From: Prevotella sp.
GTDB taxonomy: Bacteria > Bacteroidota > Bacteroidia > Bacteroidales > Bacteroidaceae
DNA length: 47,716 nucleotides
Assembly (NCBI GenBank): GCA_003447235.1
Contig: DLZV01000043.1
Coordinates: forward strand, 1-47,716
Reading direction: 5' to 3'
Shown: in pieces, positions 24,437 to 33,416 of the stretch
Numbering within the stretch: position 1 is the first letter of the stretch
Layout of the letters: every line of letters begins with the position of its first letter
Translations under genes and position numbers: made by a program
The notes under the pieces: model-generated
The model's input: only the letters and a program-made list of their open reading frames with translations
The model's database searches: none
Told to the model about the DNA's origin: nothing

Positions 24437-27400
24437 TTACTTGACAACCACCTTGCGGCCGTTGACGATGTAGAGGCCCTTCGGCAGCGTGTTGAGGTCG
24501 AGGTTGCGACCCACCAGCTCGCCATTGAGCGTATAGACATCGCCCTGGCGGGCAGCGTCGTTGATCTCGACACCATCAACTCCGGCTGCGACAGAATCGA
24601 GCAGGATGATGTCGGGAGCCTGCAAATCGTCGGCGCTCATCGTCACCGTCTTGTTGGCGGCGTTGAGACCCACCATCGTGACATAGATGCCATAGAGGCC
24701 GTTGCCAGCAGGAATATCGACAGAGAAGTGGCCGTCGGCATCGCTTTCGAGCATGAAGTTGCCCGTGGCACCAGCAAGACCCAGCACATTGATGGTGGCA
24801 CCCATCAGCGGCTCGGGATCGGCCTCGCCACGCTTGGCGTAGATCGTGCCAGAGAGCGTGTTCAGACGGAGGAGCGTAGCCTCGCGGACGAGCGACTGCT
24901 GGTCGAAGGTGACGGCGGTCGTGTCGCTCTGATACTTCTCCTTGACGAAGATGAGCTGGTACTCGCCCTCAGCGTCGCGGACGTCGAGTGCGTAGTTGCC
25001 ATTGTCGTTGGTCTCGGTCGTGAGCACCATGTCGCCCTGGACGAGCTTCACGGTCACATCGTCGAGAACGTCGGTGGTGGCACCATTGAAGCCCTTCACG
25101 CAACCCGTGAGACGGAACGGACGAGCCATCTGGTGGTCGAGGACGACATCGCCTTTGAGGAAGTCAACGGCGACGGTATCGGTCTTGTAGGTGTCGAGCT
25201 TGAAGATGGCGTTGTACTTCAGCAGCGGCTGAGCAACCTTCATCTGGTAGTAGCCCTCCTCATTGGTCATGCTGTTATAGACGACGTCGCCACTCTGGAG
25301 CTGGACGAAGACATTGGCGAGGGCCACACCCTTGCCATTGGTGACATGGCCTGAGAGCTCGTTCGTGCTCTGTACCTCAAGATACATCACCGGCGACTCG
25401 TTCTGGTCCCAAGAGGCATTGGCCAACTTGTCGAGGTTGTCATCGCCACGGTAGAAGGAGTTTCTCACCTTCTTGTCGGTGACGAAGGCCATCTTCGTGT
25501 ACTCGCTGGCCTCAACATGGAAGGCGAGACGCAGGTTCTTGCCCGTATAGCGGAAGCCCTCGGGGATCTCAACGACGATCACCTCGGCAGGATTCTTCTT
25601 CGTACCATCCTTCTTGACCTCGAGCGTACCGTTATAGACGCGGGTCATAGCGGTCGTGTCGGCAGCGACAAAACCGAGCTCATAGTCGTCGTCGGTGTTC
25701 TCGATATAGACGCGCAGGTTGGCCTCATACTCCTTGGTGGTGAAGCCACTCTGGTAGCCGCGGAAGGCGATGCGCTGGATCGTAGAACCAGCGGGGATGC
25801 CGAGCTGGTCGGCCGTGTAGATGGTCTGGCTCTCAGAGTTCTTGTCGTAGAGACGGACAGGCACGGCATAATCGGCAAGGTTGGTCGAATCGAGCACCTG
25901 CACGCTGCCACCCGTTGACTCCGGAGCAACGACATACTGGAAGAGCGCGGACTGAGTGGTCGTGCCATGGGCAACGATCTTGGCACGGAGGACCATCTCG
26001 CCCTCGGCGTGCGGCGTGTAGCGGAAGTTGAGCGTCGCCTTCTCGCCTGCCTTCAGAGCGGGCGTGGCATAGGAAACTTTCTCATAGCCCTCGCCGTCCA
26101 CCAGGCTGGCCGTCCAGGCACCAGCCTCCAGGTCGGTAGGCTCGATGTTCATCACATCGACCAAGATGTTGGAGCGGTTGTTGACCGTGAAGGTCTCCGG
26201 CATCGTGACGTTGTCGATATAGACTCCGTGGCCCTCCTTCAGGGAAGCGTTGACAGCCTCGGCGAAGCTGCTGACCTCCTGCTTGTAGGGCTCGTAGCCG
26301 ATGGCCTCGGCACGGAAGGTGTAGGCGCGGTCGGTCTTGAAGACGTTGAGCTGATAGCTGCCATCCTCGGCCGTGGTAGCGGCGTACTGCACGTTGTCGG
26401 CAGTGAGCGTGACGTTGGCATGGGCGATAGGCGTACCGTCGGCCTCAGCAGTCACGACACCCGTGAGCGGCGTGGAAGCCGTGCTCTCCGTGACGAAGGT
26501 GATGACAGGAGCACCATCCTCGGAGAGAGTGAAGTCCTTGTCGGTGAGGTCGGAATCAGACTTGCGATGAACAGACTGTCCCTGAAGGTAAGACTTGTCG
26601 GTCTCGAAGCGTACGTTGGAATAGCCTGACGGCACGTCGGCGTGCATGAAGATACTGAGGTTGCGGCCGTCATAGACGAAGGAGTTCTTGAACGTGATGT
26701 TCATCATCTCCGCGGTCTCGGTCTTGTTGCCAGCGATCGGGAAGGTGCAGACATCGTCGAAGACCTGCTGCATCGTGTCGGTATTGTGGACAGCGAAAGG
26801 CGAGGTAAACACGGCATCGTCGGTGTTGCACATCCACACCTTCAGGTTGGTGGGAAGTTCCTTGCTTTCGTTCCATCCACGGATGATGATACCCTTGATG
26901 CGGGTGCCTGGCTCCAGGCCCAACTGAGCGGCCTTGTAGATGGCGTCGCTCTCGCTGTGCTTATAATAAGGAGCAACGGGGGTGCTGTTGTTGGTGACGG
27001 GGAAGGTGGGCTTGCCGACCTGGACGAGGCTGTTGCTCGTCTCGGCAAGTACCTGCACTGCCACGGTGTCGGAGGTGAACAGAATCTGACCACCCACCTC
27101 GAAGGCTGCATAGTAGTTGGCCGTGCCACCCTCGTGCGGCGTGAACGTCAGGTCGAACAGGCGGCTCTCGCCAGCGAGGAACTCAGCCTCGGCAGCCGTA
27201 GCCACCTTCTTGCCGTCGCGGTAGAGGCTGACGGCATAGGCACCCTTGGCCATATCGGCCGGGTGGTTGTTGACGATTCTCACGCTGGCCTGGCTCTCGC
27301 TATTGACGGTAGCCACGGTGGGGAGGTTGAGAAGCTGGAACATCACGTCGTGGGAAATCTTCGCATAACCCATGCCGTAGATGTTGTCGAGGCGCGCACC

Positions 27401-29044
27401 AGCCGACTCAAAGGCGAGGTAGAGATTGCCTGCGGGCAGGTTCTCGACCGTGTAGGAACGGAACTCGCCACTGTAGCGAGAGTCGGAGATAAGGTTGAAG
27501 GGACTGAACGTGTTGTTGTCGGTACCCGTACCCTCGATGGTGTGGGCAAGCGTCCAGTTCTTTCTGTCGGTAGAATAGTAAACGCGGAGGAAGGTAGCGT
27601 CGTCACGGCGGGCAGCATCGAAATGGAGCACGTCGCCACTCTTCACCTTCAGCATCGGCGTGATCAGACGCGTAGGCTCTACGTCATACTGTGCCTGGGC
27701 GCAATAGATGTTGTTGGGGAGGTTGGCCTGCAGGGGGAAATCGCTGATGAACCAACTTTCGCCGACGATGTAGCCAGCCGGCATCTTGCCATTCTCGAAG
27801 TTGGCATACATCTCGTTTGCTGCCACAGAGGTAGCCGAGAGCGCGATCTCCACGGTGCCACTGTTGGTCTCCAGCGTCAGCGTGCCCTGGTTCTCCGTAC
27901 CCACCTGTCCGAAGGTGATGGGGAAGGTCAGCGCGGCGTGGGGAGCGACCTGCTGGGCCTTGAAGGCGGTGGAGAATCCACCCGTCATCGAGACATTGGT
28001 GATATCGAGCGGCGTAGCACCGTCGTTGCGCAGGAGATAGGAGTAGGTGACCTCGCCCTGGACAATGCCCAGGTCGATGGCGTCGCCTACGGGCTTGCCA
28101 CTACGGTCGAGCATCATTGCCACGGGCTCGTAGGGATAAGCCTGGCGCTCGCCACAAGGCGTGAGCTCGCCCGTGAGGTTGTCGCGGACGGCGTAAGAGT
28201 AGTTCTTGGGATAAGAAGTGTAAGGCAGGGTGACAGTCAGCATGGCGGTGGTCTCAGCACCGAGGGCGAGATCCTCCGTCATGGCCGTCGTGCCCACCAC
28301 ACGGTTGTTGAGCGTGGTGTTGACCAGGGAGAGCGAGTAGTTCTCATCGCCCACCTTGAGGTCGCGCTGTCCGTTGTTGCGGAGCTGGACGGAGTAGTTG
28401 AGCGTGAAGTTGCCATCGCTTGCCGCATCCACATACTCGGGATTGCCATCGCTCACCTTGAGCACCTTCATGCGAGGCAGCGGAGTCACCTCAGCCGTCG
28501 TGGCCGTCACATTGTCGATCAGGACGCTGTTGCCACGGATACCGATGTAAGTGCCCTCGGCCATCTCCGGCACGGTGATGGTGCAGAAGCGGTCCTCGGA
28601 GAGCTCGGGAACCGGCATGTCGATGAGACCATCGGTCGTGAACTTACCGTCCTCGAAGTTGACATAATAGAACTTGATATCGCTACCATAGTTCAACGCC
28701 TTCACATCGACGGTGACCGTACCTCCGACAGGAGGAAGCACCAAGATGTCGTTGAGCGTCTGGGTCTGGGTGAGACTGTCCGTCACCGTCTGCGAACCGA
28801 TGTGCAGGCAGCCCGAATCGTCCACGCCGCCCGTAGCCTGATAGGCGTACTGGACGTAGTAGGTGTTGGAGCGAACCACCATCGCATCGACGATATGGCC
28901 CCAGCCCAAGGGCGCAAACTCCGGGTCGGAGGTGTCGATCGGCGAGTTGAAGTCGTACTTGTACGGACTTTGTGTCTGCGCCTGTACGTTGTATCCGGCA
29001 AAGAGCACGGTGAGCAGGAGCAGCAGATGTCTGATTCTGTACAT
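24437..29044 (-). CDS. Giant secreted modular protein with carboxypeptidase-regulatory-like repeats
   Basis: A 1535-residue exported protein. There is a signal peptide at 1-22 (GYNVQAQ). The N-terminal half has beta-rich choice-of-anchor-type segments. Two related blocks start at about 676 ('VQVGKPTFPV') and 1050 ('VQVLDSTNL'), each followed by a carboxypeptidase-regulatory-like beta domain. Four such domains are seen, starting at about 858, 1231, 1315 and 1397, with the typical 'G.V....G..L..A.V.L' and 'T...G.Y.L.V' pattern. The C-terminus 'VYTLNGELVGRNL...GLYIVNGRKVVVK' is the Prevotella-type secretion tail. Function is probably surface attachment or structure. It follows the 1410-residue gene by 92 bp on the same strand; no clear promoter was seen in front of it. 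Confidence 0.85.
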   Translation of the reverse strand: MYRIRHLLLLLTVLFAGYNVQAQTQSPYKYDFNSPIDTSDPEFAPLGWGHIVDAMVVRSNTYYVQYAYQATGGVDDSGCLHIGSQTVTDSLTQTQTLNDILVLPPVGGTVTVDVKALNYGSDIKFYYVNFEDGKFTTDGLIDMPVPELSEDRFCTITVPEMAEGTYIGIRGNSVLIDNVTATTAEVTPLPRMKVLKVSDGNPEYVDAASDGNFTLNYSVQLRNNGQRDLKVGDENYSLSLVNTTLNNRVVGTTAMTEDLALGAETTAMLTVTLPYTSYPKNYSYAVRDNLTGELTPCGERQAYPYEPVAMMLDRSGKPVGDAIDLGIVQGEVTYSYLLRNDGATPLDITNVSMTGGFSTAFKAQQVAPHAALTFPITFGQVGTENQGTLTLETNSGTVEIALSATSVAANEMYANFENGKMPAGYIVGESWFISDFPLQANLPNNIYCAQAQYDVEPTRLITPMLKVKSGDVLHFDAARRDDATFLRVYYSTDRKNWTLAHTIEGTGTDNNTFSPFNLISDSRYSGEFRSYTVENLPAGNLYLAFESAGARLDNIYGMGYAKISHDVMFQLLNLPTVATVNSESQASVRIVNNHPADMAKGAYAVSLYRDGKKVATAAEAEFLAGESRLFDLTFTPHEGGTANYYAAFEVGGQILFTSDTVAVQVLAETSNSLVQVGKPTFPVTNNSTPVAPYYKHSESDAIYKAAQLGLEPGTRIKGIIIRGWNESKELPTNLKVWMCNTDDAVFTSPFAVHNTDTMQQVFDDVCTFPIAGNKTETAEMMNITFKNSFVYDGRNLSIFMHADVPSGYSNVRFETDKSYLQGQSVHRKSDSDLTDKDFTLSEDGAPVITFVTESTASTPLTGVVTAEADGTPIAHANVTLTADNVQYAATTAEDGSYQLNVFKTDRAYTFRAEAIGYEPYKQEVSSFAEAVNASLKEGHGVYIDNVTMPETFTVNNRSNILVDVMNIEPTDLEAGAWTASLVDGEGYEKVSYATPALKAGEKATLNFRYTPHAEGEMVLRAKIVAHGTTTQSALFQYVVAPESTGGSVQVLDSTNLADYAVPVRLYDKNSESQTIYTADQLGIPAGSTIQRIAFRGYQSGFTTKEYEANLRVYIENTDDDYELGFVAADTTAMTRVYNGTLEVKKDGTKKNPAEVIVVEIPEGFRYTGKNLRLAFHVEASEYTKMAFVTDKKVRNSFYRGDDNLDKLANASWDQNESPVMYLEVQSTNELSGHVTNGKGVALANVFVQLQSGDVVYNSMTNEEGYYQMKVAQPLLKYNAIFKLDTYKTDTVAVDFLKGDVVLDHQMARPFRLTGCVKGFNGATTDVLDDVTVKLVQGDMVLTTETNDNGNYALDVRDAEGEYQLIFVKEKYQSDTTAVTFDQQSLVREATLLRLNTLSGTIYAKRGEADPEPLMGATINVLGLAGATGNFMLESDADGHFSVDIPAGNGLYGIYVTMVGLNAANKTVTMSADDLQAPDIILLDSVAAGVDGVEINDAARQGDVYTLNGELVGRNLDLNTLPKGLYIVNGRKVVVK

Positions 29045-29074
29045 AGTTATTATTGTTTTAATGATTGGTTAAAG

Positions 29075-29119
29075 GGACAAGCAGACCCGCTCTGGGAGCG
29101 TTGGTTGGTCTGCTTGTCC
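29075..29119 (-). terminator. Intergenic hairpin between the two giant secreted genes
   Basis: A 13-bp perfect stem, GGACAAGCAGACC (29075-29087) with its complement at 29107-29119, lies just past the stop of the 1410-residue gene. On the minus strand only CTTT follows, so it may be an attenuator or processing site rather than a full terminator. Confidence 0.55.
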
Positions 29120-29136
29120 TCTTGCTATGAATCCGA

Positions 29137-32100
29137 TTACTTGACTACCACGTGGAAGACATGCTCGGCGACGCGCACGAGATAGGTGCCGCGCTGCACA
29201 TGGAAGGTCTTCTTATCGACGTTGTCGGCCTTGGCCACCTGACGTCCGTCGGTAGTGAGAATGGTGACGTCGCTGCCATTGGCATTGCTGACGGTCACGG
29301 TGCCGCGACCTGTCATCACATTGAGTCGGCCCTGGGTCAGCTCCTCTACGCCGAGCGTGATGCCGGCCTCGTTGCTGAAGGTTGACTCGCCCTCGTCATA
29401 GACGATGGTGATGGTGTAGATGTCGCCATCGTTGCCTGCGTCGCTGAAAGAAGTGGCGTTGGCGTTGGCCGTGCCGATCTTCTCGCCGTTGCGATAGACA
29501 TTGTAGTTGAGGATGGTCAACTGACCCTCGTGATAGGTGATGTCGTCGATGAAGAGAGCCAACTTGTTCTCGCTGACGCAACGGATAGCGAAGTACTTCG
29601 TGCCCTCGGGCAGGTTGGCCTCGTAGTTGTACCAAGCGTCACCCTCAGCCTCGTGGGTGCTGATGAGCTTGAAGTCCTCGACGTTGTCGCCAGTGGTGGA
29701 ATAGAGGATCTCGAAGGCCTCCGGTGCGTAGGTCAGGGAAGCAGCCTTGGCCCAGAAGTCGATCTTCTGTGCACGACCGTCGAGCTCCGGAGAGATCAGC
29801 CAGTCGTCGCTCTTGCCACCATCGTCGGCAGACTCATTGTAGGTACCCCAAGAAGAGATATACTGCGTGCCCGAGTGAGCTACGAAGCGCGGCAGAGAAC
29901 TGAGACCCATCTCGACGGGATCGAAGATGATGTAGGCCATCGGATCTCCGCAATGCGGGAAGAGGAAGCCACTGATACCGATCGTCGGCAGCTTGTCCCC
30001 ATCGACTGTCTTCCAGTCGCCGATCTTCTCGCCATTGCTCCAAGCCAGGTAGCTCTCGAAGTCCTCCACGACGGTGCGGGAAGTATTCGTCGGCTTCGTC
30101 CAGGCCAGGTTGATGTTGTTGCCCTCGCGCTTAGCCGACAGGTCGGTGACGGTGGGCAGCTCCGGCTCCTTGACGTTGATGTTGACTTTCGCCGTTGTGT
30201 TGTCGCTGGGATCATCATCCTCGCTGGCGGGCTGTACGGTAGCATAGACCTCACACTGGCCTGCATCCTCCACCTTCGGAGTGAAGTTGAGGTAGTAGGT
30301 CTCTGAGCGGAACGGATCCAGCGGGCCACCCTTCTGGCTGGCCACCTTGCGACCGTTGAGGTAGAGGTCGATCGTGAAGTTGTCCTCCACGTTCTCGCCG
30401 ATGTTGCGGACGGTGACGCCGGCCTCCATTACGTTGCCGACCGTACCCGTGAGCGTAGGCTTCGTGCTGACGGCACAGAGGTTGTGGCCAAGCACGTCGT
30501 AGATCTCCACGGCGTCGAAGCTGAGGCGCTGGAGCTCCTTGTCGTTGCACTCACCGAGGAACTTCAGTACGATGAAGTCGTAGGCGGCATAGTCGCCAAG
30601 GTCCACAACCTCCTCGATCCACTGACGGTCGCCCGTGAGCTTGCTATAGTCGATATCCTTGAGTTCGACGGTCTTGTTGTCCGGCGTCATGACCTCCAGG
30701 CGCAGGTGGTAGTCCAGGCCCGGTACGCCATTGTGCCAGAAGCGCAGCACAGGATTGGCAGCACCCTTGAGAGAGATCTTGCCCGAGTTGAAGGAAGCCA
30801 CTGTTCCCTTTTCCTTCGGCGTCCAGTCGGCAGAACCGATGATATCGTCGGCAGAGTTGTAGCTCTTCGGCCAGAAGCAGTCGTCGGTATCCACCCACCA
30901 GAGGCTGTTGTCGAGGTTGCCCTTGCGGAAGGACTCTCTGAACGGCAGCGTGTAGGGAGCACCCGAGATGACCAGGTTGGACGCCTCATACTCGCCCTCG
31001 CCTACGTCGGAGACACCGCTCACGGCGAAGTAGTGGAGATCCTGCACGCCGTACATAGGAACCTGCGGCTGATAAGAGAGACCCTTCACACCCTCCTTGA
31101 GGATCACGAAGTCGAGGGCCTCCAGGTCGAGCGTATAGATATTGTACGTGAGCTCATCGGGCTCCACATAGCCACCGTTGACACCCAGGGTGCTCGGAGC
31201 CTTCCAGTCGACCGTGATGGCATCGAGGCCAGACGTGGCGCGGACATCCGTCGGCATGCCAGGAATGTCGAATCCGATATAGGCACGACGCTCGGCAGGC
31301 TCGCCGGCCTCGTCGCCCGAATAGGCGGTGATAATATAGGTATTGAATCCATCCAGGGCGCCATTGTCGGTGAAGGTCAGCTGCTGACCCGGCGTGACGT
31401 TGGTGAACGTGTGGATGAGGTCCTCAGTCTCCGCACGGCGGCGAACCTCGATCTTGGAGATAGAAGACAGCGTCTGTCCGTTGATGGCCTTGGTCGGGGC
31501 ACGGAAGGTGAGGGTAGCCTCGCCCACTCCGTAGTCGCCCGGAACGATGGTCAGGTCGGTCACGGTATCAGGAGAGCTGAGCAGCGGGCCCTCGGTGACG
31601 AGGATGCTGTCCACGTAGGTGCGGTAGCCGTCCACAGGACTCTGGTCGTGGAGACCGAAGTGATAGACACCGTCAGCCTTGACCGTCACGGTCGTCTTGA
31701 GGTTGACCCACTCGTTCTCGGGAAGGTTCGTTCTCGGGACGATCTCGGTATAGGTAGAGGGATCGAGGCCCTCACCGAAGGAAGCACCAATCTGCTGGAG
31801 ATAGCTGGTCATACCGCGGCGGGCACTGAAGGAGAAGTTGTACTTGCGGCCCGGGGTGAGGTGGATCTCCGGCGTGATGAGCCAGTCGTCGCTGGCCTGC
31901 ATTGAGCTGAACGTACAGTAGGCTACGCCATTGGTGGCGTTATACTCCCACGTGCTACCATCGTTGTTGGCATCGACGATGGTGAAGAGGTTGAAGTCCT
32001 CCTCCGTATTGAAGTACTCCTCATAGGGCACCTCGCAGGCGTCGCCGATGAGAATCTTGTTGGAGGTGGCCTGTGTGCCGTAGAGACCCTCATAGACCGG

Positions 32101-33369
32101 GGTCACGACATAGAAGAAGGAAGTGAGCTTGCCCTTCTCGAGGGTTTCCTCAAACTTCACCTTGGTGTAGTTCTTAGCCACCGTCACGCGACCTGGGTAG
32201 CGGACGATGTCGTAAGTGACCTGCGGACCATTGACATAGCCGCCGTGTGTACCCTGCGTCGGCGCACGCCAAGTCAGCGTGGACTTCATCGTCTCAGGGT
32301 CGATCTTCAGTTTCAGAGAGGAGACAGCCTTGGGGTTGTCCGGTCCCACCCATGCGGTGGTCTTGGCCAGCGGGCTACGTCCTGCTGCATTGCTGGTGGC
32401 AGCAAAGATGACGTTGTCACCCTTGGAGGCCGTGATGTCGATGCTCACCTTCTCGCCCGGCTGGCACGACTTGGTCACGGGCTCTCCATTCTCGATACGC
32501 ACGGAAGCGGTCAGCGTGCCCGTCAGCGCTTCGCCACCAAACGTCGTGGTCGGAGCGGTGAACGTAGCCACACCACTGGTGCTGCCCTTGGAGAAGGAGA
32601 CAGAGAGGTCGTTGATCTTGGCCGGCGCATTCACGTCGGTCAGGGCCTCCGCCACGGTGAGACAGACAACCTCCTCGCCGTCGGGGAAGTCGGCCACCTT
32701 CGTAGCCTTTGCCGTCAGGGTGTCCACCTCGTAGAGACCCGAGGGCGAGTTCTCAAACGAAGCAGCCCAATAGAGCTTGTCCGTATTGCGGTCGAAGGCG
32801 GCACTCTGCAGGTAGAGCGGATAGAGACCCGTAGGACCGATCTCGGTCACGGCACCCGTGGTACGGCTGATCTTGCAGAGCTTACCCGTGCTGCTGATAC
32901 CGTACATGCTACCCTTGGAGTTGATGGCAAAGCCGAGGAAATAGACATCCAGGTTGCCGATGGTCTGCGTCGTCAGGCTCGCATAGTCGATGACGTTGAG
33001 CGCATAGCCCGAGAAATCGCTGTTGTAAGCGATACCATACACCTTATTAGTAATAGGATCGACATCGGTGTCGAAGCAATAGAGGTCCGGGCGGTTGCTG
33101 ACATCCTCGGTACGCGTCATCTCCCAGGTGTCCATGTCGTACTCATAGTACTGACCCATGATCTCGCCGAGGAAGCTGAAATAGCTCACGAAGCGGAACA
33201 TGCCATCCTTGAACACACCACCACCGTTGGCGTCGAGGGCAGCGCCGCTGCAGAGGTTTTGGATCGTGATGGGGTTGGTGCCGCGGAACTGTCCCACATA
33301 GAAGGGAGTGGCGTCGCTGGGCAGGGTGTCCCACGACTTGGCATAGATGACGTTGCCCCAGAACTCCAC
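29137..33369 (-). CDS. Giant secreted modular protein (choice-of-anchor/FnIII), 5' end missing
   Basis: A 1410-codon frame from a GTG at 33369. The protein starts directly with 'EFWGNVIYAKSWDTLPSD', the usual beginning of the mature part in this family, and has no signal peptide. An N-terminal beta-propeller-like region (1-240) is followed by fibronectin type III-like segments. Three choice-of-anchor J/cleaved-adhesin-like domains begin at about 453 ('EYFNTEEDFNLF'), 816 ('FRESFRKGNLDN') and 1103 ('VEDFESYLAW'); 'DDWLI(S/T)PE' occurs in the first and third. The C-terminal 70 residues ('VTILTTDGRQVAK...GTYLVRVAEHVFHVVVK') look like a sorting domain. The start and promoter appear to have been lost at the junction with the divergent Omp28-like gene, so it is probably not expressed in this form, or the assembly is faulty here. 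Confidence 0.78.
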   Translation of the reverse strand: MEFWGNVIYAKSWDTLPSDATPFYVGQFRGTNPITIQNLCSGAALDANGGGVFKDGMFRFVSYFSFLGEIMGQYYEYDMDTWEMTRTEDVSNRPDLYCFDTDVDPITNKVYGIAYNSDFSGYALNVIDYASLTTQTIGNLDVYFLGFAINSKGSMYGISSTGKLCKISRTTGAVTEIGPTGLYPLYLQSAAFDRNTDKLYWAASFENSPSGLYEVDTLTAKATKVADFPDGEEVVCLTVAEALTDVNAPAKINDLSVSFSKGSTSGVATFTAPTTTFGGEALTGTLTASVRIENGEPVTKSCQPGEKVSIDITASKGDNVIFAATSNAAGRSPLAKTTAWVGPDNPKAVSSLKLKIDPETMKSTLTWRAPTQGTHGGYVNGPQVTYDIVRYPGRVTVAKNYTKVKFEETLEKGKLTSFFYVVTPVYEGLYGTQATSNKILIGDACEVPYEEYFNTEEDFNLFTIVDANNDGSTWEYNATNGVAYCTFSSMQASDDWLITPEIHLTPGRKYNFSFSARRGMTSYLQQIGASFGEGLDPSTYTEIVPRTNLPENEWVNLKTTVTVKADGVYHFGLHDQSPVDGYRTYVDSILVTEGPLLSSPDTVTDLTIVPGDYGVGEATLTFRAPTKAINGQTLSSISKIEVRRRAETEDLIHTFTNVTPGQQLTFTDNGALDGFNTYIITAYSGDEAGEPAERRAYIGFDIPGMPTDVRATSGLDAITVDWKAPSTLGVNGGYVEPDELTYNIYTLDLEALDFVILKEGVKGLSYQPQVPMYGVQDLHYFAVSGVSDVGEGEYEASNLVISGAPYTLPFRESFRKGNLDNSLWWVDTDDCFWPKSYNSADDIIGSADWTPKEKGTVASFNSGKISLKGAANPVLRFWHNGVPGLDYHLRLEVMTPDNKTVELKDIDYSKLTGDRQWIEEVVDLGDYAAYDFIVLKFLGECNDKELQRLSFDAVEIYDVLGHNLCAVSTKPTLTGTVGNVMEAGVTVRNIGENVEDNFTIDLYLNGRKVASQKGGPLDPFRSETYYLNFTPKVEDAGQCEVYATVQPASEDDDPSDNTTAKVNINVKEPELPTVTDLSAKREGNNINLAWTKPTNTSRTVVEDFESYLAWSNGEKIGDWKTVDGDKLPTIGISGFLFPHCGDPMAYIIFDPVEMGLSSLPRFVAHSGTQYISSWGTYNESADDGGKSDDWLISPELDGRAQKIDFWAKAASLTYAPEAFEILYSTTGDNVEDFKLISTHEAEGDAWYNYEANLPEGTKYFAIRCVSENKLALFIDDITYHEGQLTILNYNVYRNGEKIGTANANATSFSDAGNDGDIYTITIVYDEGESTFSNEAGITLGVEELTQGRLNVMTGRGTVTVSNANGSDVTILTTDGRQVAKADNVDKKTFHVQRGTYLVRVAEHVFHVVVK

Positions 33370-33416
33370 GCCGTCTGACCGTAGCTCCGCTGCTGGCTCA
33401 GTCGGACACGCTGACG
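33366..33416. other. Junction where two divergent genes both lack their 5' ends
   Basis: On the + strand the open frame reads '...LTVAPLLAQSDTLTLGYCKG', which looks like the end of a signal peptide and its cleavage site, but no start codon or n-region precedes it before the stop at 33348. On the minus strand the frame reads '...ELRSDGVEFWGNVIYAKSWD', again a mature N-terminus without start. No promoter motif lies between them. The natural spacer with two promoters and two signal peptides is missing. Confidence 0.7.

Noticed and set aside
26642..29185. 847-codon + strand frame across the giant secreted gene
   Set aside because: Shadow of the 1535-residue gene; the translation is rich in H, R, V and G without a domain.
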